Shown piece after piece: positions 16,401 through 25,725 of a stretch of 64,000 nucleotides of DNA. The stretch is from Desulfovibrio oxyclinae DSM 11498. GTDB taxonomy: Bacteria; Desulfobacterota; Desulfovibrionia; Desulfovibrionales; Desulfovibrionaceae. Location: positions 155,119-219,118 of the forward strand of contig NZ_AQXE01000006.1 in the NCBI RefSeq assembly GCF_000375485.1, written 5' to 3'. Under the pieces are notes generated by a model, which ran no database searches, was not told where the DNA came from, and worked only from the letters and a program-made list of their open reading frames with translations. The translations under genes and the position numbers were made by a program. Position 1 is the first letter of the stretch, and each line of letters opens with the position of its first letter.

Positions 16401-17666
16401 CTACCCTTCCGGCACGACCTCCGGCAGAACCGCAACAGGCTCGGAGCCCTCGCCTTCGTCCTGCGCATCCGCCGCAGACGGCGTTTTGCCCATGTCCACA
16501 AGCGTTTCCATACCGAGTGCGGACTTGAGCTTCTCCAAGACCAGTATACCTATACGGGCCTCACGGTCCAGCACCTCGGTATAGGTTCCGTTGCTGATGA
16601 TGTCCTCGAAGTCGCCGCCGTCCATCTTTTCATGGTCGGCGCAGGCCTTTTCGAAATTGACGGCATACTCGGCCATCAGAGAATCCATGCGGGTTTCGGG
16701 CATCTCGTGAACATCACGGACGAATCCGGCAAGCGTCTCGGAATCCGGCAGGCTCTCCGCCTCCATCACCCGCTGAAACGCCTCGGAAAAACGCATGCTG
16801 CCCTCGAAGATGTGCGTGCGGCGAACCACGTTGATGCCGCTCCAGCCAGCGTCGAGCCACTTGAACAGGACGTTGCGCGTGCCGCCGTCAGGCAGGTCGG
16901 CAAAGGCCTGAATCGAGGAAGAACCGTACATGTAGGTATCCATCCAGCTCATGAGGCCCTTGTCGATGCCCTCGATGCCGGAATAGAAATAGCGCCACTT
17001 GGAGTCGTCGATGATGGCTCCCTTCTTGCCGGGAGCGGACTTGCCGTCCTGCTCCGACACGGAAAACAGCACCCGTCGCCCGTTGTACGGGAACACCACG
17101 ATCATTCGCTTGAGATCATAACGGTAATAGGCGCCGGCAAAGGAGTCGGGCGTGCATTCCTCGAATTCGCGCCCGCGCACCATGAACGGCTCGTCGCTGT
17201 CGAGACGGCTCCAGACGCCTTCCCGAAGGTCGAAAATCTCGCTGTCGGGATACCACCCGGAGACGCGCAGCACGCTCGGGACCATCACGTAGTTCGGGAT
17301 GTTCGGGTCGTACAGGTAACGGATGACCTTTTCCATGGGCTGCCTGAGATCGGTCTTGTAGACGATTCCCTGCCCCGTGCGCTCGTCGGGTTCGTAGGCC
17401 CGCGGGTCCTCGTCGCAGTCCAGGACATACTGGGCAAGCGGCGCGACCTTGGCCTCGTCGAGCTTCACGGCGGGGTCGTTGAGCACCTGAAAAAGATGGG
17501 CGAGCCCGGCGTTGATCTCGGGGGCGAGGTCCTCTCCGTACTTTTCCAGCTTCACGTCGCGCGGTTCGGCCGCGCCCGTGGCGGGGAGGCTCAGGAGAAC
17601 GGCGCAACACAGCGCCGCATAAAAGAAAAACCGGCTCATGGCCGGAAGAAAGCTTTTTACGTTCAT
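16401..17666 (-). CDS. Exported hypothetical protein, 421 aa
   Basis: The start ATG at 17666 has GGAG six bases upstream; a longer frame up to 17867 lies within dinB and is not needed. A signal peptide with hydrophobic core (FFFYAALCCAVLLSLP) ends near TGAA about residue 33. The mature part is acidic and soluble, with a Pro/Glu-rich tail. I recognise no catalytic motif or family. Segments such as KVIRYLYDPNIPNY and SGWYPDSEIFDLREG suggest a globular periplasmic protein. It lies 73 nt after dinB. Confidence 0.72.
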   Translation of the reverse strand: MNVKSFLPAMSRFFFYAALCCAVLLSLPATGAAEPRDVKLEKYGEDLAPEINAGLAHLFQVLNDPAVKLDEAKVAPLAQYVLDCDEDPRAYEPDERTGQGIVYKTDLRQPMEKVIRYLYDPNIPNYVMVPSVLRVSGWYPDSEIFDLREGVWSRLDSDEPFMVRGREFEECTPDSFAGAYYRYDLKRMIVVFPYNGRRVLFSVSEQDGKSAPGKKGAIIDDSKWRYFYSGIEGIDKGLMSWMDTYMYGSSSIQAFADLPDGGTRNVLFKWLDAGWSGINVVRRTHIFEGSMRFSEAFQRVMEAESLPDSETLAGFVRDVHEMPETRMDSLMAEYAVNFEKACADHEKMDGGDFEDIISNGTYTEVLDREARIGILVLEKLKSALGMETLVDMGKTPSAADAQDEGEGSEPVAVLPEVVPEG

Positions 17667-17739
17667 TCTCGTCTCCGGTTTTGATGGACACCCAAGACAA
17701 TATGCATCTTCCTGTAGGTTGGCAAGATGCGGCAAGGCT

Positions 17740-18915
17740 CTATTCCTTGTCACGCCTGCGATAATCAAGCAGATCGCCACGCAGCAGCGCCTCTTTTCCG
17801 AACCGTTTGCGTATGGAATCCACGGTCTTGTCCAGTTCGTCCCCGGCAGCTTCCTCTTCCGGCTCATCGAACAGGGAAAGTTGCCTCGGCTTGTCCCCGA
17901 AGTTTGACACCCCCACGCCGATCAGCCGCACGGGCAGACGCAGGGTCAGCGCGTCCAGCAGCTCCACGGCGATGTCGTATATGGTTCTGTTGCGGTCCGT
18001 GGCCTTGTCGAGGCTCTTGCTGCGGGTCACGCTGCGGTAGTCGGAAAACTTGACCTTGATGGTGACGGTGCGCCCCTTGTAGCCGTGCGCCCGAAGATCC
18101 GCGCCCACGCGTTCCGACTGAGCCAGCAACCACTTGCGAAGCGTCTCGCGGTCTGTGGTGTCTTTCTGGAAGGTGTTTTCCGCGCTACTGGATTTGGCCG
18201 CCCCGGGCCGCTGCACGCCGTTCGGGTCATAGCCGCGCGCCCGGTCGTGCAGCACGCCGCCCCATTTGCCGAGCCGCTCCTGCCAGTATTCGCGCGGGTG
18301 CCTGAGCAGATCGCCGCAATGATGCACATTCATCCGCCGCAGCGTCTCCAGCCCGCGCTTTCCCACGCCCGGCACCTTGCCCACGGGAAGCTCACGCAGA
18401 AACTGCTCCATCTGTTCGGGACGGATCACGGAAAGGCCGTCGGGCTTGTCGAGGTCTGAGGCTATCTTGGCAAGAAAACGGATCGGCGCAATACCCACGG
18501 AGCAGGTCAGGGAAGTTTCCTCCTGCACGCGCTGCTTGATGCGCCTGCCGATGTCCTCCACCGGACCGAAAAGCCGCTCCAGCCCCGTGGCGTCCACATA
18601 GGCCTCGTCAATGCTCGCGGGCTCCACCAACGGTGAGAACTCCCCGAGCACGCCCATGACCTGCCCGGATATCTCCTTGTACCGGCCCCGGCTGCCGCTC
18701 ACGAGGATCAGCTGCGGACACAGCCGCTTGGCCTTGACCACGCTCATGGCCGACCGCACGCCGAACTTGCGCGCCTCGTAGGATGCGGCAGAGACAACGC
18801 CCCGGTCCGAGTCGCCGCCCACGGCCACGGGCAGGCCCCGCAGCGCCGGATTGTCCAGCTGCTCCACGGACGCGAAGAAGGCATCCATGTCGATGTGCAT
18901 GATCCACTGCTGCAT
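17740..18915 (-). CDS. dinB: DNA polymerase IV (Y-family)
   Basis: 391-aa translesion polymerase. Metal-binding IDMDAFFASVE (8-18) and catalytic SIDEAYVD carry the acidic triad. YEARKFGVRS is the nucleotide-site signature, the helix-hairpin-helix region is VPGVGKRG, and a little-finger domain follows. QLSLFDE near residue 345 is a beta-clamp binding motif. It starts nine nt after cbiA with no clear Shine-Dalgarno; an in-frame ATG at 18900 is an alternative. No LexA box was recognised. Confidence 0.95.
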   Translation of the reverse strand: MQQWIMHIDMDAFFASVEQLDNPALRGLPVAVGGDSDRGVVSAASYEARKFGVRSAMSVVKAKRLCPQLILVSGSRGRYKEISGQVMGVLGEFSPLVEPASIDEAYVDATGLERLFGPVEDIGRRIKQRVQEETSLTCSVGIAPIRFLAKIASDLDKPDGLSVIRPEQMEQFLRELPVGKVPGVGKRGLETLRRMNVHHCGDLLRHPREYWQERLGKWGGVLHDRARGYDPNGVQRPGAAKSSSAENTFQKDTTDRETLRKWLLAQSERVGADLRAHGYKGRTVTIKVKFSDYRSVTRSKSLDKATDRNRTIYDIAVELLDALTLRLPVRLIGVGVSNFGDKPRQLSLFDEPEEEAAGDELDKTVDSIRKRFGKEALLRGDLLDYRRRDKE

Positions 18916-18924
18916 GTGTCGCGA

Positions 18925-20274
18925 TCAGCCGCGCGCGGCGGCCACGAGATGTTCGGCTAGGTCCGGATTGCTGGCGAAGTGCAGGTGGACGTAGGAGCCG
19001 AGCGTGTTGTTGATGAGAAACCCCTCGCATCCGGCGGCATTGCCCTTGCGGTCCACGGTGGCGTAGATTGCGGGCATGGAATCCGGCAGAAACGCCGTTT
19101 CGATGGAGGAGTAATGAAATTCGTGGCCGCGCGCCACGGTACCCGGCGGGCCGAGGGGGCAGTCCTTGAGCGCGGTAATTTCCCGATACCCCAGCGCCTT
19201 GCGACGATCATTCATGGCGGCCCGCACCGGGAACACGCCGCACATGGCGAAACGGCCGCGCTCGGTGACCAGGTCGTTCATGAGATACATGAATCCGCCG
19301 CACTCGGCATAGATCGCTCCGCCCTTTTCCGAAAAGGCTCGCACGTCCTTTCGCATCCGGGAGTTCTGGCCCAGCTCAAAGCCGTAGAGTTCCGGATACC
19401 CGCCGCCGATGTACAGAGCGTCGAGATCCGGCGGCAAGCGCTTGTCGTGCAGCGGAGAGAAATTCACCAGCTCGGCCCCGGCCAGACGAAGCATGCGCAG
19501 ATTTTCGGCGTAGTAGAAACAGAAGGCTTCGTCGCGGGCCACACCGATACGCACCGAAGGGGCAGGCGGCTCCACGTCCTCGACAGGCGCAAAGGAACGC
19601 TCCGGCATCCGCTCCAGCAAGCCGTCCACATCAATGCCCCGCTCCACCCAGTCCGCGAGGCGATCATAGACGCCCTCGTCTTCCTCTTCGGCCGTTCGAA
19701 GGCCGAGATGCCTCGAAGGGACGGCGATGTCCTCGTCACGGTCCAGACAGCCGAGCACCGGAATACCGGCAGTATCCATGGCCTCACGCAGCAAATCTTC
19801 ATGGTTGGCGCTGCCAACGCGGTTGAGCACCACTCCGACCACGTTCACGCCGGGGTCAAAATTGACATACCCGGAGACAAGGGCCGCGGCTGAACGCGCC
19901 ATGCTGCGCACGTCGGCCACGAGCACCACCGGCAGATTCAGAATCTTGGCGAGTTGGGCCGTGGAGCCCACTTCGTCGCTGCCGGAAGCGCCGTCGTACA
20001 GGCCCATGACACCCTCGACCACGGCGACACTTGCATCGACCGCGCGGCGCGCGAAAATTTCCGGGATGATGGACGGATCCTGCATCCAGCCGTCGAGCGT
20101 GACAGAGGGACGTCCGCAGGCGCGGGCATGGTGGCCGGGGTCAATGAAGTCGGGACCGCACTTGAAGGGCTGCACGGCGCGCCCCTTGCGCGCAAGGGCC
20201 TTCATGAGCCCGAGCGAAACGGACGACTTGCCGCACCCGCTGTGCGTTCCGGCTATGACGAATCCCCGGCACAT
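18925..20274 (-). CDS. cbiA: Cobyrinate a,c-diamide synthase
   Basis: Glutamine- and ATP-dependent amidation of cobyrinate side chains a and c in anaerobic cobalamin synthesis. 449 aa. P-loop GTHSGCGKSS is at 8-17, then a dethiobiotin-synthetase-like domain and a class I glutaminase domain with Cys in YAECGGFMYL and His in GHEFHYSS. AGGAGG precedes the ATG. A CfbB role for coenzyme F430 is unlikely in this type of organism. No other cob/cbi genes are adjacent. Confidence 0.93.
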   Translation of the reverse strand: MCRGFVIAGTHSGCGKSSVSLGLMKALARKGRAVQPFKCGPDFIDPGHHARACGRPSVTLDGWMQDPSIIPEIFARRAVDASVAVVEGVMGLYDGASGSDEVGSTAQLAKILNLPVVLVADVRSMARSAAALVSGYVNFDPGVNVVGVVLNRVGSANHEDLLREAMDTAGIPVLGCLDRDEDIAVPSRHLGLRTAEEEDEGVYDRLADWVERGIDVDGLLERMPERSFAPVEDVEPPAPSVRIGVARDEAFCFYYAENLRMLRLAGAELVNFSPLHDKRLPPDLDALYIGGGYPELYGFELGQNSRMRKDVRAFSEKGGAIYAECGGFMYLMNDLVTERGRFAMCGVFPVRAAMNDRRKALGYREITALKDCPLGPPGTVARGHEFHYSSIETAFLPDSMPAIYATVDRKGNAAGCEGFLINNTLGSYVHLHFASNPDLAEHLVAAARG

Positions 20275-20288
20275 GCGCCCTCCTGCGG

Positions 20289-21038
20289 CTAGGCCAGTCC
20301 CTTCTTCTCAATGTAGGCCTTGATCTTGAGCCCCTCGGGATGGTTCGGGGCCAGCGCGAGACATTCGTTCGCAGCCTCCAGCGCCTGTCGGTAATTACCG
20401 CTTTCGAACTCGGCCCGCGAGAGGTTGTAGAAAAGATTCTCATCGTCGCGGGTCAGCTCCAGCGCGCGCTGATAGTAATCCACGGCCTCGTCGAACATTT
20501 TCTTCTTGCGCAACTCGATGCCGTATTCGTTGAACAGATGCTTGTGTTCGTCCTGAAAGGCGGCGTCCAGCTTGATGATGCGGTCGAAGACCTCCTTGGC
20601 CTTGTCCTCCTCGCCGCGCTGCATGTAGCACATGCCGATGCCGAAGTTGGCGCGCACGTTCTGCTCGTCGAGCTGAAGCGCCTTGCTGAACTCGAACTCC
20701 GCCGTGAAGGTTTCGCCGCGCTTGCGTCGCTTTTCGCCGCGCGCCACGGCCTTTTGCACCTCACGGAGCTTGCTCATGACCTCGTTGTAAAGCGACGGCT
20801 CAGGAAGATAATCCTCCAGCAGCTCGTCCTTGGTGATTTCCGCCTTGGCGCCGGATGGCACGTTCTCCGGATTAAGTCCCTGAAGAACCACCGTGTCCTC
20901 ATCCACCTGCTCGGCAAAGAAGTACACCTGCTGCTTGACGCGCCGCGCCGTGGTTCCGGTGCCTATTTTCCCGGTCTTTTCAATGGAAAAAACACCTTTT
21001 ATGTAATTGTCTTCTTCAACATGAGGAAGCGTTGCCAT
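20289..21038 (-). CDS. TPR-repeat protein
   Basis: 249 aa. Residues 1-95 are a non-TPR beta-rich segment (YIKGVFSIEKTGKIGTG). At least three tetratricopeptide repeats follow (about 110-245), including FSKALQLDEQNVRANFGIGM and VDYYQRALELTRDDENLFYN. It has no signal peptide, so it is probably a cytoplasmic scaffold with unknown partner. GAGG lies seven bases before the ATG. It lies 14 nt before cbiA. Confidence 0.85.
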   Translation of the reverse strand: MATLPHVEEDNYIKGVFSIEKTGKIGTGTTARRVKQQVYFFAEQVDEDTVVLQGLNPENVPSGAKAEITKDELLEDYLPEPSLYNEVMSKLREVQKAVARGEKRRKRGETFTAEFEFSKALQLDEQNVRANFGIGMCYMQRGEEDKAKEVFDRIIKLDAAFQDEHKHLFNEYGIELRKKKMFDEAVDYYQRALELTRDDENLFYNLSRAEFESGNYRQALEAANECLALAPNHPEGLKIKAYIEKKGLA

Positions 21039-21130
21039 GCGAGTACCTCGTCTTCAGTCCCTTTTGTGAATGTCCCGCAACCATACCGGGAAATCCGTCG
21101 CAAGAAAAGTCGCTAAACACATCTCCGGAC

Positions 21131-21970
21131 TCAGGCAAAGACACCGCCTTCCGGCGGTTTGCAATCCGCCTCGCGACTGGCCTCGCCAAGCAGTGCCGTC
21201 ACTGCCCGCTCACCTTCCTCGCCCACATCAAGGCTGTAGTCGGTCACGAATGTTTCGATATGCCGTGCGACCACTCCCGCGTCCATTTCCTGAGCGTGGG
21301 ATCGTATCCACTGGCGTCCGGCTTCAGGATTCTCTCTGGCGTACAGGATGCTCCGGCGCACGGCCTCGTCCAGCTCGCGTATCATCTCCGATCCCAAGCT
21401 GCGGCGTACGGCAATGGCTCCCAGCGGAATGGGCAGGCCGCGGCTTTGCTCCCACCAGTCGCCAAGGTCCAGCAGTCTGGCAAGCCCGTGCTCGGCAAAG
21501 GTGAAGCGGCCTTCGTGGATGACCACCCCGGCCGCCACGTCGCCGCGATTCACCGCAGGCATGACCTCATCGAAAACCATCTCCATCCGCTCCGGCTTCA
21601 GGTCCTTTTCCCGGCAGCAGAGCCCGAACAGCAGGTTCGCGGTGGTCATGCGGCCCGGGATGGCCACCTTGCGGCCGTCCAGATCGTCGAGGCTCACGCC
21701 TTCCTTCGCCACGAGAATCGGGCCCACACCGAAGCCCATGGCACCGCCGGACCGCAGCAGCACATATTCATCCAGCACACCGGCGGCGGCCGCCACCGAG
21801 AGCTTGCAAACGTCTGCTTCTCCGCGCCGGGCCATGCCGTTGAGCACCTCCACATCCGCCAACACCGGATCGAAACGCACCGGGGCGTCCACGAGACCAT
21901 GCAGCAGGGCGTGGAAAATAAATGTATCGTTAGGACAGGGGGATATGCCAATTCTGAGTATATCTGTCAT
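21131..21970 (-). CDS. mqnD: 1,4-dihydroxy-6-naphthoate synthase
   Basis: Converts cyclic dehypoxanthinyl futalosine to 1,4-dihydroxy-6-naphthoate in futalosine-route menaquinone synthesis. 279 aa. SPCPNDTFIFHAL near the N-terminus is the family signature, and FGVGPILVAK and HEGRFTFAEHGL are typical of the periplasmic-binding-like fold. The ATG at 21970 has GGAG upstream. It is transcribed divergently from the TetR-mqnECA operon. Confidence 0.93.
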   Translation of the reverse strand: MTDILRIGISPCPNDTFIFHALLHGLVDAPVRFDPVLADVEVLNGMARRGEADVCKLSVAAAAGVLDEYVLLRSGGAMGFGVGPILVAKEGVSLDDLDGRKVAIPGRMTTANLLFGLCCREKDLKPERMEMVFDEVMPAVNRGDVAAGVVIHEGRFTFAEHGLARLLDLGDWWEQSRGLPIPLGAIAVRRSLGSEMIRELDEAVRRSILYARENPEAGRQWIRSHAQEMDAGVVARHIETFVTDYSLDVGEEGERAVTALLGEASREADCKPPEGGVFA

Positions 21971-22000
21971 GATTATTTCTCCGGGAACCCTTTTTCCGGT

Positions 22001-22046
22001 TTGACACGGACGGCGGTCATGTCTATTGGTGATGACCACCCGGTCA
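22001..22046 (+). promoter_or_regulatory. Promoter and candidate TetR operator of the mqn operon
   Basis: TTGACA (22001-22006), 17-bp spacer, TATTGG (22024-22029). A dyad TGACC-ACCC-GGTCA (22033-22046) covers the predicted start site, a good place for self-repression by the TetR protein encoded directly downstream. Confidence 0.5.
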
Positions 22047-22083
22047 CCGAATACCTTCGCGGACCGGCAAAGGCAAGGACGAT

Positions 22084-22737
22084 ATGGGCGGAAACGGCAT
22101 GGACACCTTCAAGCGCCTCGACGTTGAGAAACGCGAGCGCATCCTCGACGCTGCTGCGGGCGAGTTCGCCTGCCACGGCTTCCACAAGGCGAGCGTCAAT
22201 CGTATTGTGGGCGCAATCGGCATCGCCAAGGGCTCGCTTTTCAAATACTTCGGCACCAAACAGGGGCTGTTCGAATATCTCTTCGAACGCGCTCTTGAGC
22301 GGGTCAAGGCTCCCCTCAAGGAAGTCCGCACGAAGACCGAAGGGCAGGACTTTTTCCTGCGCCTGCACGCCGTGGCGCACGCTGCCGCAGGATTCGCCGT
22401 GGAGCATCCCCGAGCCTATCGCATCTACCTCAAGATGCTCTTTCAGGAAGACTTTCCCCTTCGCGACAGGGTGCTTCAGGCCCTGCGCGACGAGTTCGCC
22501 GACTTCCTCGGCCCCATGGTGGATGCCGCGGTCGAAGCCGGAGAACTTCGGGCGGACGTACCACGCGACGCCGTGGTCTTCCACATTCAGGCAGTCATCG
22601 ACCGCCTGCTGCAGGGGGCGCAGGTTCCCGGCCTCGACGGCGGGCTGGACTTCTCGGCCCCCGGCGCACTGGCCGAAAGACTCGACGAACAGCTCTGCAT
22701 CATCCGCTACGGACTTGCCGCAAAGGAGCAACAATGA
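22084..22737 (+). CDS. TetR-family transcriptional regulator
   Basis: 217 aa. The N-terminal TetR helix-turn-helix (about 15-62) is clear: RERILDAAAGEFACHGFHKA and GIAKGSLFKYFGTKQGLFEY. The helical C-terminal ligand domain is unassigned. It opens the mqnE-mqnC-mqnA operon and overlaps the mqnE start by four nt (ATGA), so it is translationally coupled. It probably controls menaquinone synthesis and itself through the 22033-22046 dyad (inference). The ligand is unknown. Confidence 0.88.
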   Translation: MGGNGMDTFKRLDVEKRERILDAAAGEFACHGFHKASVNRIVGAIGIAKGSLFKYFGTKQGLFEYLFERALERVKAPLKEVRTKTEGQDFFLRLHAVAHAAAGFAVEHPRAYRIYLKMLFQEDFPLRDRVLQALRDEFADFLGPMVDAAVEAGELRADVPRDAVVFHIQAVIDRLLQGAQVPGLDGGLDFSAPGALAERLDEQLCIIRYGLAAKEQQ

Positions 22738-23840
22738 TCTTCAAGACAGAATATTTCGAAAGCATCGGCCTCGCGGACATTCGCGAAAAAGTGGCACGCG
22801 GTGAGCGCCTGACTGCCGAAGAAGGCCTGCGGCTCTTCGAGTGCCCCGAACCGCTGGCCGTGGGTGCCCTCGCCAACTTCTCCCGTAGCCGCATGCACGG
22901 GCAGCGCGCCTATTACGTGGTGAACCGCCATGTGAACTACACCAACGTATGCGTCAACGCCTGCACCTTCTGCGCCTATCAGCGCGAGGAGGAAGAACAG
23001 TCGGGTGCGTTCCGCCTGACCACGGAGGACGTGCTGCAAAAGCTCGCCAGCAGCCCCGCCGTACCGCGCGAAGTGCATATCGTGGGCGGCTGTCATCCCA
23101 AGCTGCCGCTTACCTATTTTGAAGAGATGCTTTCCGCGATCCGTGCCGAGTACCCGGAGACAGTTCTGAAGTGCTTCACCGCTGTGGAAATTGGTCATTT
23201 TGCCCAGCTTGAAGGCATCGACTCCAGAGAAGTGCTCGAACGCCTCCAGCGGGCCGGGCTCGATATGCTTCCCGGCGGCGGAGCCGAAATTTTCGCTCCC
23301 CGCGTCCGCGAACAGGTCTGCCCGCGCAAGCTCACCGGCGACCAGTGGCTGGACGTGCACCGCAAGGCACACGCACTCGGCATGAAGACCAACTGCACCA
23401 TGCTCTTCGGCCATATCGAGACCCGCGAGGAGCGGCTTGATCATCTGACCCGGCTGCGTGAGCTGCAGGACGAACACCACGGCTTCGTGTGTTTCATCCC
23501 CCTGCCCTTCCTTACGGAGAACAGCGCCCTTCGCATCGACCACCCTCTCACCGGACTGGAAAAGCTGCGCACCATCGCCGTGAGCAGGCTCATGCTCGAC
23601 AACGTCCCGCACATCAAGGCCTACTGGGTGATGCTCGGCGTCAAGGAAGCGCAGGCCGCCCTCAAGTTCGGCGCGGATGATTTCGACGGCACGGTTGTCG
23701 AGGAAAAGATCGGCCACGAAGCCGGAGCCTCCACCTCGCAGGGCATGACCCGCGAGGGTATCCGCGAAATGATCGAAGGATGCGGCTTCTCTCCCGTGGA
23801 GCGCGACTCCTACTTCAACTCCGTGGAGGAACAGTGCTGA
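22734..23840 (+). CDS. mqnE: Aminofutalosine synthase (radical SAM)
   Basis: Joins 3-enolpyruvyl-benzoate to S-adenosylmethionine to form aminodeoxyfutalosine. 368 aa. CVNACTFC is the CxxxCxxC cluster motif, and MLPGGGAEIF is typical of MqnE/MqnC. AAAGGAG lies five bases upstream of the ATG. It overlaps the next gene by seven nt. Confidence 0.95.
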   Translation: MIFKTEYFESIGLADIREKVARGERLTAEEGLRLFECPEPLAVGALANFSRSRMHGQRAYYVVNRHVNYTNVCVNACTFCAYQREEEEQSGAFRLTTEDVLQKLASSPAVPREVHIVGGCHPKLPLTYFEEMLSAIRAEYPETVLKCFTAVEIGHFAQLEGIDSREVLERLQRAGLDMLPGGGAEIFAPRVREQVCPRKLTGDQWLDVHRKAHALGMKTNCTMLFGHIETREERLDHLTRLRELQDEHHGFVCFIPLPFLTENSALRIDHPLTGLEKLRTIAVSRLMLDNVPHIKAYWVMLGVKEAQAALKFGADDFDGTVVEEKIGHEAGASTSQGMTREGIREMIEGCGFSPVERDSYFNSVEEQC

Positions 23841-24898
23841 ACCGTATTTTCGAAAAAGTGATCGCCGGGGAGCGCATCGGCTTCGATGAGGCCGACCTGC
23901 TCTACTGCGAAGCCGACTTCCACGAGCTGGGGACGCTGGCCCACGCCGTTCGCATGCGCAAGCATCCCGAAAAAGCCGTCACCTATGTGGTGGATCGCAA
24001 TATCAATTATTCCAATGTCTGCACCTGTGGCTGCAAGTTCTGCGCATTCTACAAGGCCCCGGACGCCGAGGGCGGCTATGTGCTGGACTTTGACGAACTG
24101 GATCGCAAGATCGAGGAAACCCTCGCGCTCGGCGGCACCCAGATTCTCATGCAGGGCGGGCACCATCCCGATCTGCCGCTGTCCTGGTACGAAGACATGC
24201 TACGCCACATCAAAGCCAATCACGCCGTGCACGTCCATGCATTCTCTCCCCCGGAGATCGTGTACTTCAGTGAACTGAACGACATGACGCCGCGCGAGGT
24301 CATCCGCAGACTGCACGAAGCCGGGCTCGATTCCATCCCCGGCGGCGGCGCCGAGATTCTTGTGGATTCCGTCCGCAGCGAGATCGCTCCGAGAAAATGC
24401 CCTGCAGGCGAATGGCTCGGGGTGATGGAGGACGCGCACCATCTGGGGCTGAAAACCACCGCCACCATGATGTTCGGCCACGTCGAATCTGCCCGGCAAC
24501 GCTTGGAACACCTTTTTGCCGTTCGCGAGCTTCAGGACCGCACCGGCGGATTCACGGCGTTCATTCCGTGGACATTCCAGCCGGACCATACGGCCCTGTC
24601 CCACTGCCGCAAGCTCACCAGCATCGAATACCTGCGGATGCTCGCAGTATCGCGCATCGTGCTGGACAACGTGGACAACGTGCAGGTTTCGTGGGTGACC
24701 ATGGGCCCGGACATTTCGCAGCTGGCCCTGTTCTTCGGCGGAAACGATTTCGGCTCCACCATGATCGAGGAAAACGTGGTCAAGGCGGCCGGGGTGTCCT
24801 TCAGGCTCTCGCGCAACGAGATACACCGTCTGGTGCGGGACGCAGGCTTCGAGCCGCGCCAACGCAGCATGGATTACACCGTGCTGGAGGACAGATGA
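23834..24898 (+). CDS. mqnC: Cyclic dehypoxanthinyl futalosine synthase (radical SAM)
   Basis: Cyclises dehypoxanthine futalosine. 354 aa from a GTG at 23834, preceded by GGAGG four bases away inside the mqnE end. The cluster motif is CTCGCKFC, followed by the aromatic AFY; IPGGGAEILVDSVR is conserved. It is a paralogue of mqnE. The ATGA overlap with mqnA implies coupled translation. Confidence 0.95.
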   Translation: MLNRIFEKVIAGERIGFDEADLLYCEADFHELGTLAHAVRMRKHPEKAVTYVVDRNINYSNVCTCGCKFCAFYKAPDAEGGYVLDFDELDRKIEETLALGGTQILMQGGHHPDLPLSWYEDMLRHIKANHAVHVHAFSPPEIVYFSELNDMTPREVIRRLHEAGLDSIPGGGAEILVDSVRSEIAPRKCPAGEWLGVMEDAHHLGLKTTATMMFGHVESARQRLEHLFAVRELQDRTGGFTAFIPWTFQPDHTALSHCRKLTSIEYLRMLAVSRIVLDNVDNVQVSWVTMGPDISQLALFFGGNDFGSTMIEENVVKAAGVSFRLSRNEIHRLVRDAGFEPRQRSMDYTVLEDR

Positions 24899-25725
24899 TC
24901 CGCCTCGGCAGGATCGGCTACCTCAACGTGTTGCCGATTTACCATCCCATCGAATCCGGAAGCATGGGCAACGGATACGAGATCGTCTCCGGTCCGCCAG
25001 CGGAGCTCAACGACCTGATGTCCCGCGGCCAGCTGGACGTGTCCTCCACGTCAAGTATCGAATACGCTCGCAATCCGGAGCGGTATTATCTGGTGCCGAA
25101 TCTGGCCATCGGCAGCTGCGGGCCGGTGCAAAGCGTCCTGCTGCTTTCACGCCGGCCGGTGGAAGAGCTGGATGGCAAGACCATTCTGGTGAGCTCCCAG
25201 ACCCATACTTCGGCCGCTATGCTGAAAATTCTGGCCAGCCACTGGGGCATTACCCCCGAATACGTCACCGGTGACGCCACGAGCACGTTATCTACCGGCG
25301 AACGACCGGAAGCGATTCTGGCCATCGGCGACGAGGCGCTCAACCTGCGTTATCACCCGGACTACCCCGTTCGTATTGATATGGGCGAAGCATGGCGCGA
25401 CATGACCGGACTGCCGTTCGTTTTCGGCGTCTGGGTTGTCCAGCGCGCGGACTTCGAAGCACGCCCGGAAGAAGTCAGACAGGCCTGCGACGTGCTGCTG
25501 CGCTCCAAGAAATGGGGCAACGAGCACATCGAGACCATCTGCGAACTTGCCTGCGAGAACAGTTGCCTCGACATGGCGGAGATGCGCTCATACTTTGACG
25601 GGCTTGTGTACGACATCGGCCCCGAAGAGCTTGCGGGGCTGCGACGGTTCTACGCGGAGTTGGCCTCCACCAGCCTGATAGACGCCGAGCCCGAGCTGGT
25701 CTTTCTGCCCGGCATGAGCTGCTGA
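24895..25725 (+). CDS. mqnA: Chorismate dehydratase
   Basis: Dehydrates chorismate to 3-enolpyruvyl-benzoate, the entry step of the futalosine route. 276 aa with the periplasmic-binding-like fold. GRIGYLNVLPIYHPIE at the N-terminus and VSSTSSIEYARNPE are signatures. The ATG at 24895 overlaps the mqnC stop, with GGAGG upstream. Its last 76 nt are antisense to the LysR gene. mqnB (futalosine hydrolase) is not in the window. Confidence 0.94.
   Translation: MIRLGRIGYLNVLPIYHPIESGSMGNGYEIVSGPPAELNDLMSRGQLDVSSTSSIEYARNPERYYLVPNLAIGSCGPVQSVLLLSRRPVEELDGKTILVSSQTHTSAAMLKILASHWGITPEYVTGDATSTLSTGERPEAILAIGDEALNLRYHPDYPVRIDMGEAWRDMTGLPFVFGVWVVQRADFEARPEEVRQACDVLLRSKKWGNEHIETICELACENSCLDMAEMRSYFDGLVYDIGPEELAGLRRFYAELASTSLIDAEPELVFLPGMSC

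Noticed and set aside
17666..17867. N-terminal extension of the exported protein into dinB
   Set aside because: The signal peptide and ribosome site fit the ATG at 17666; the extension is dinB coding sequence in another frame.
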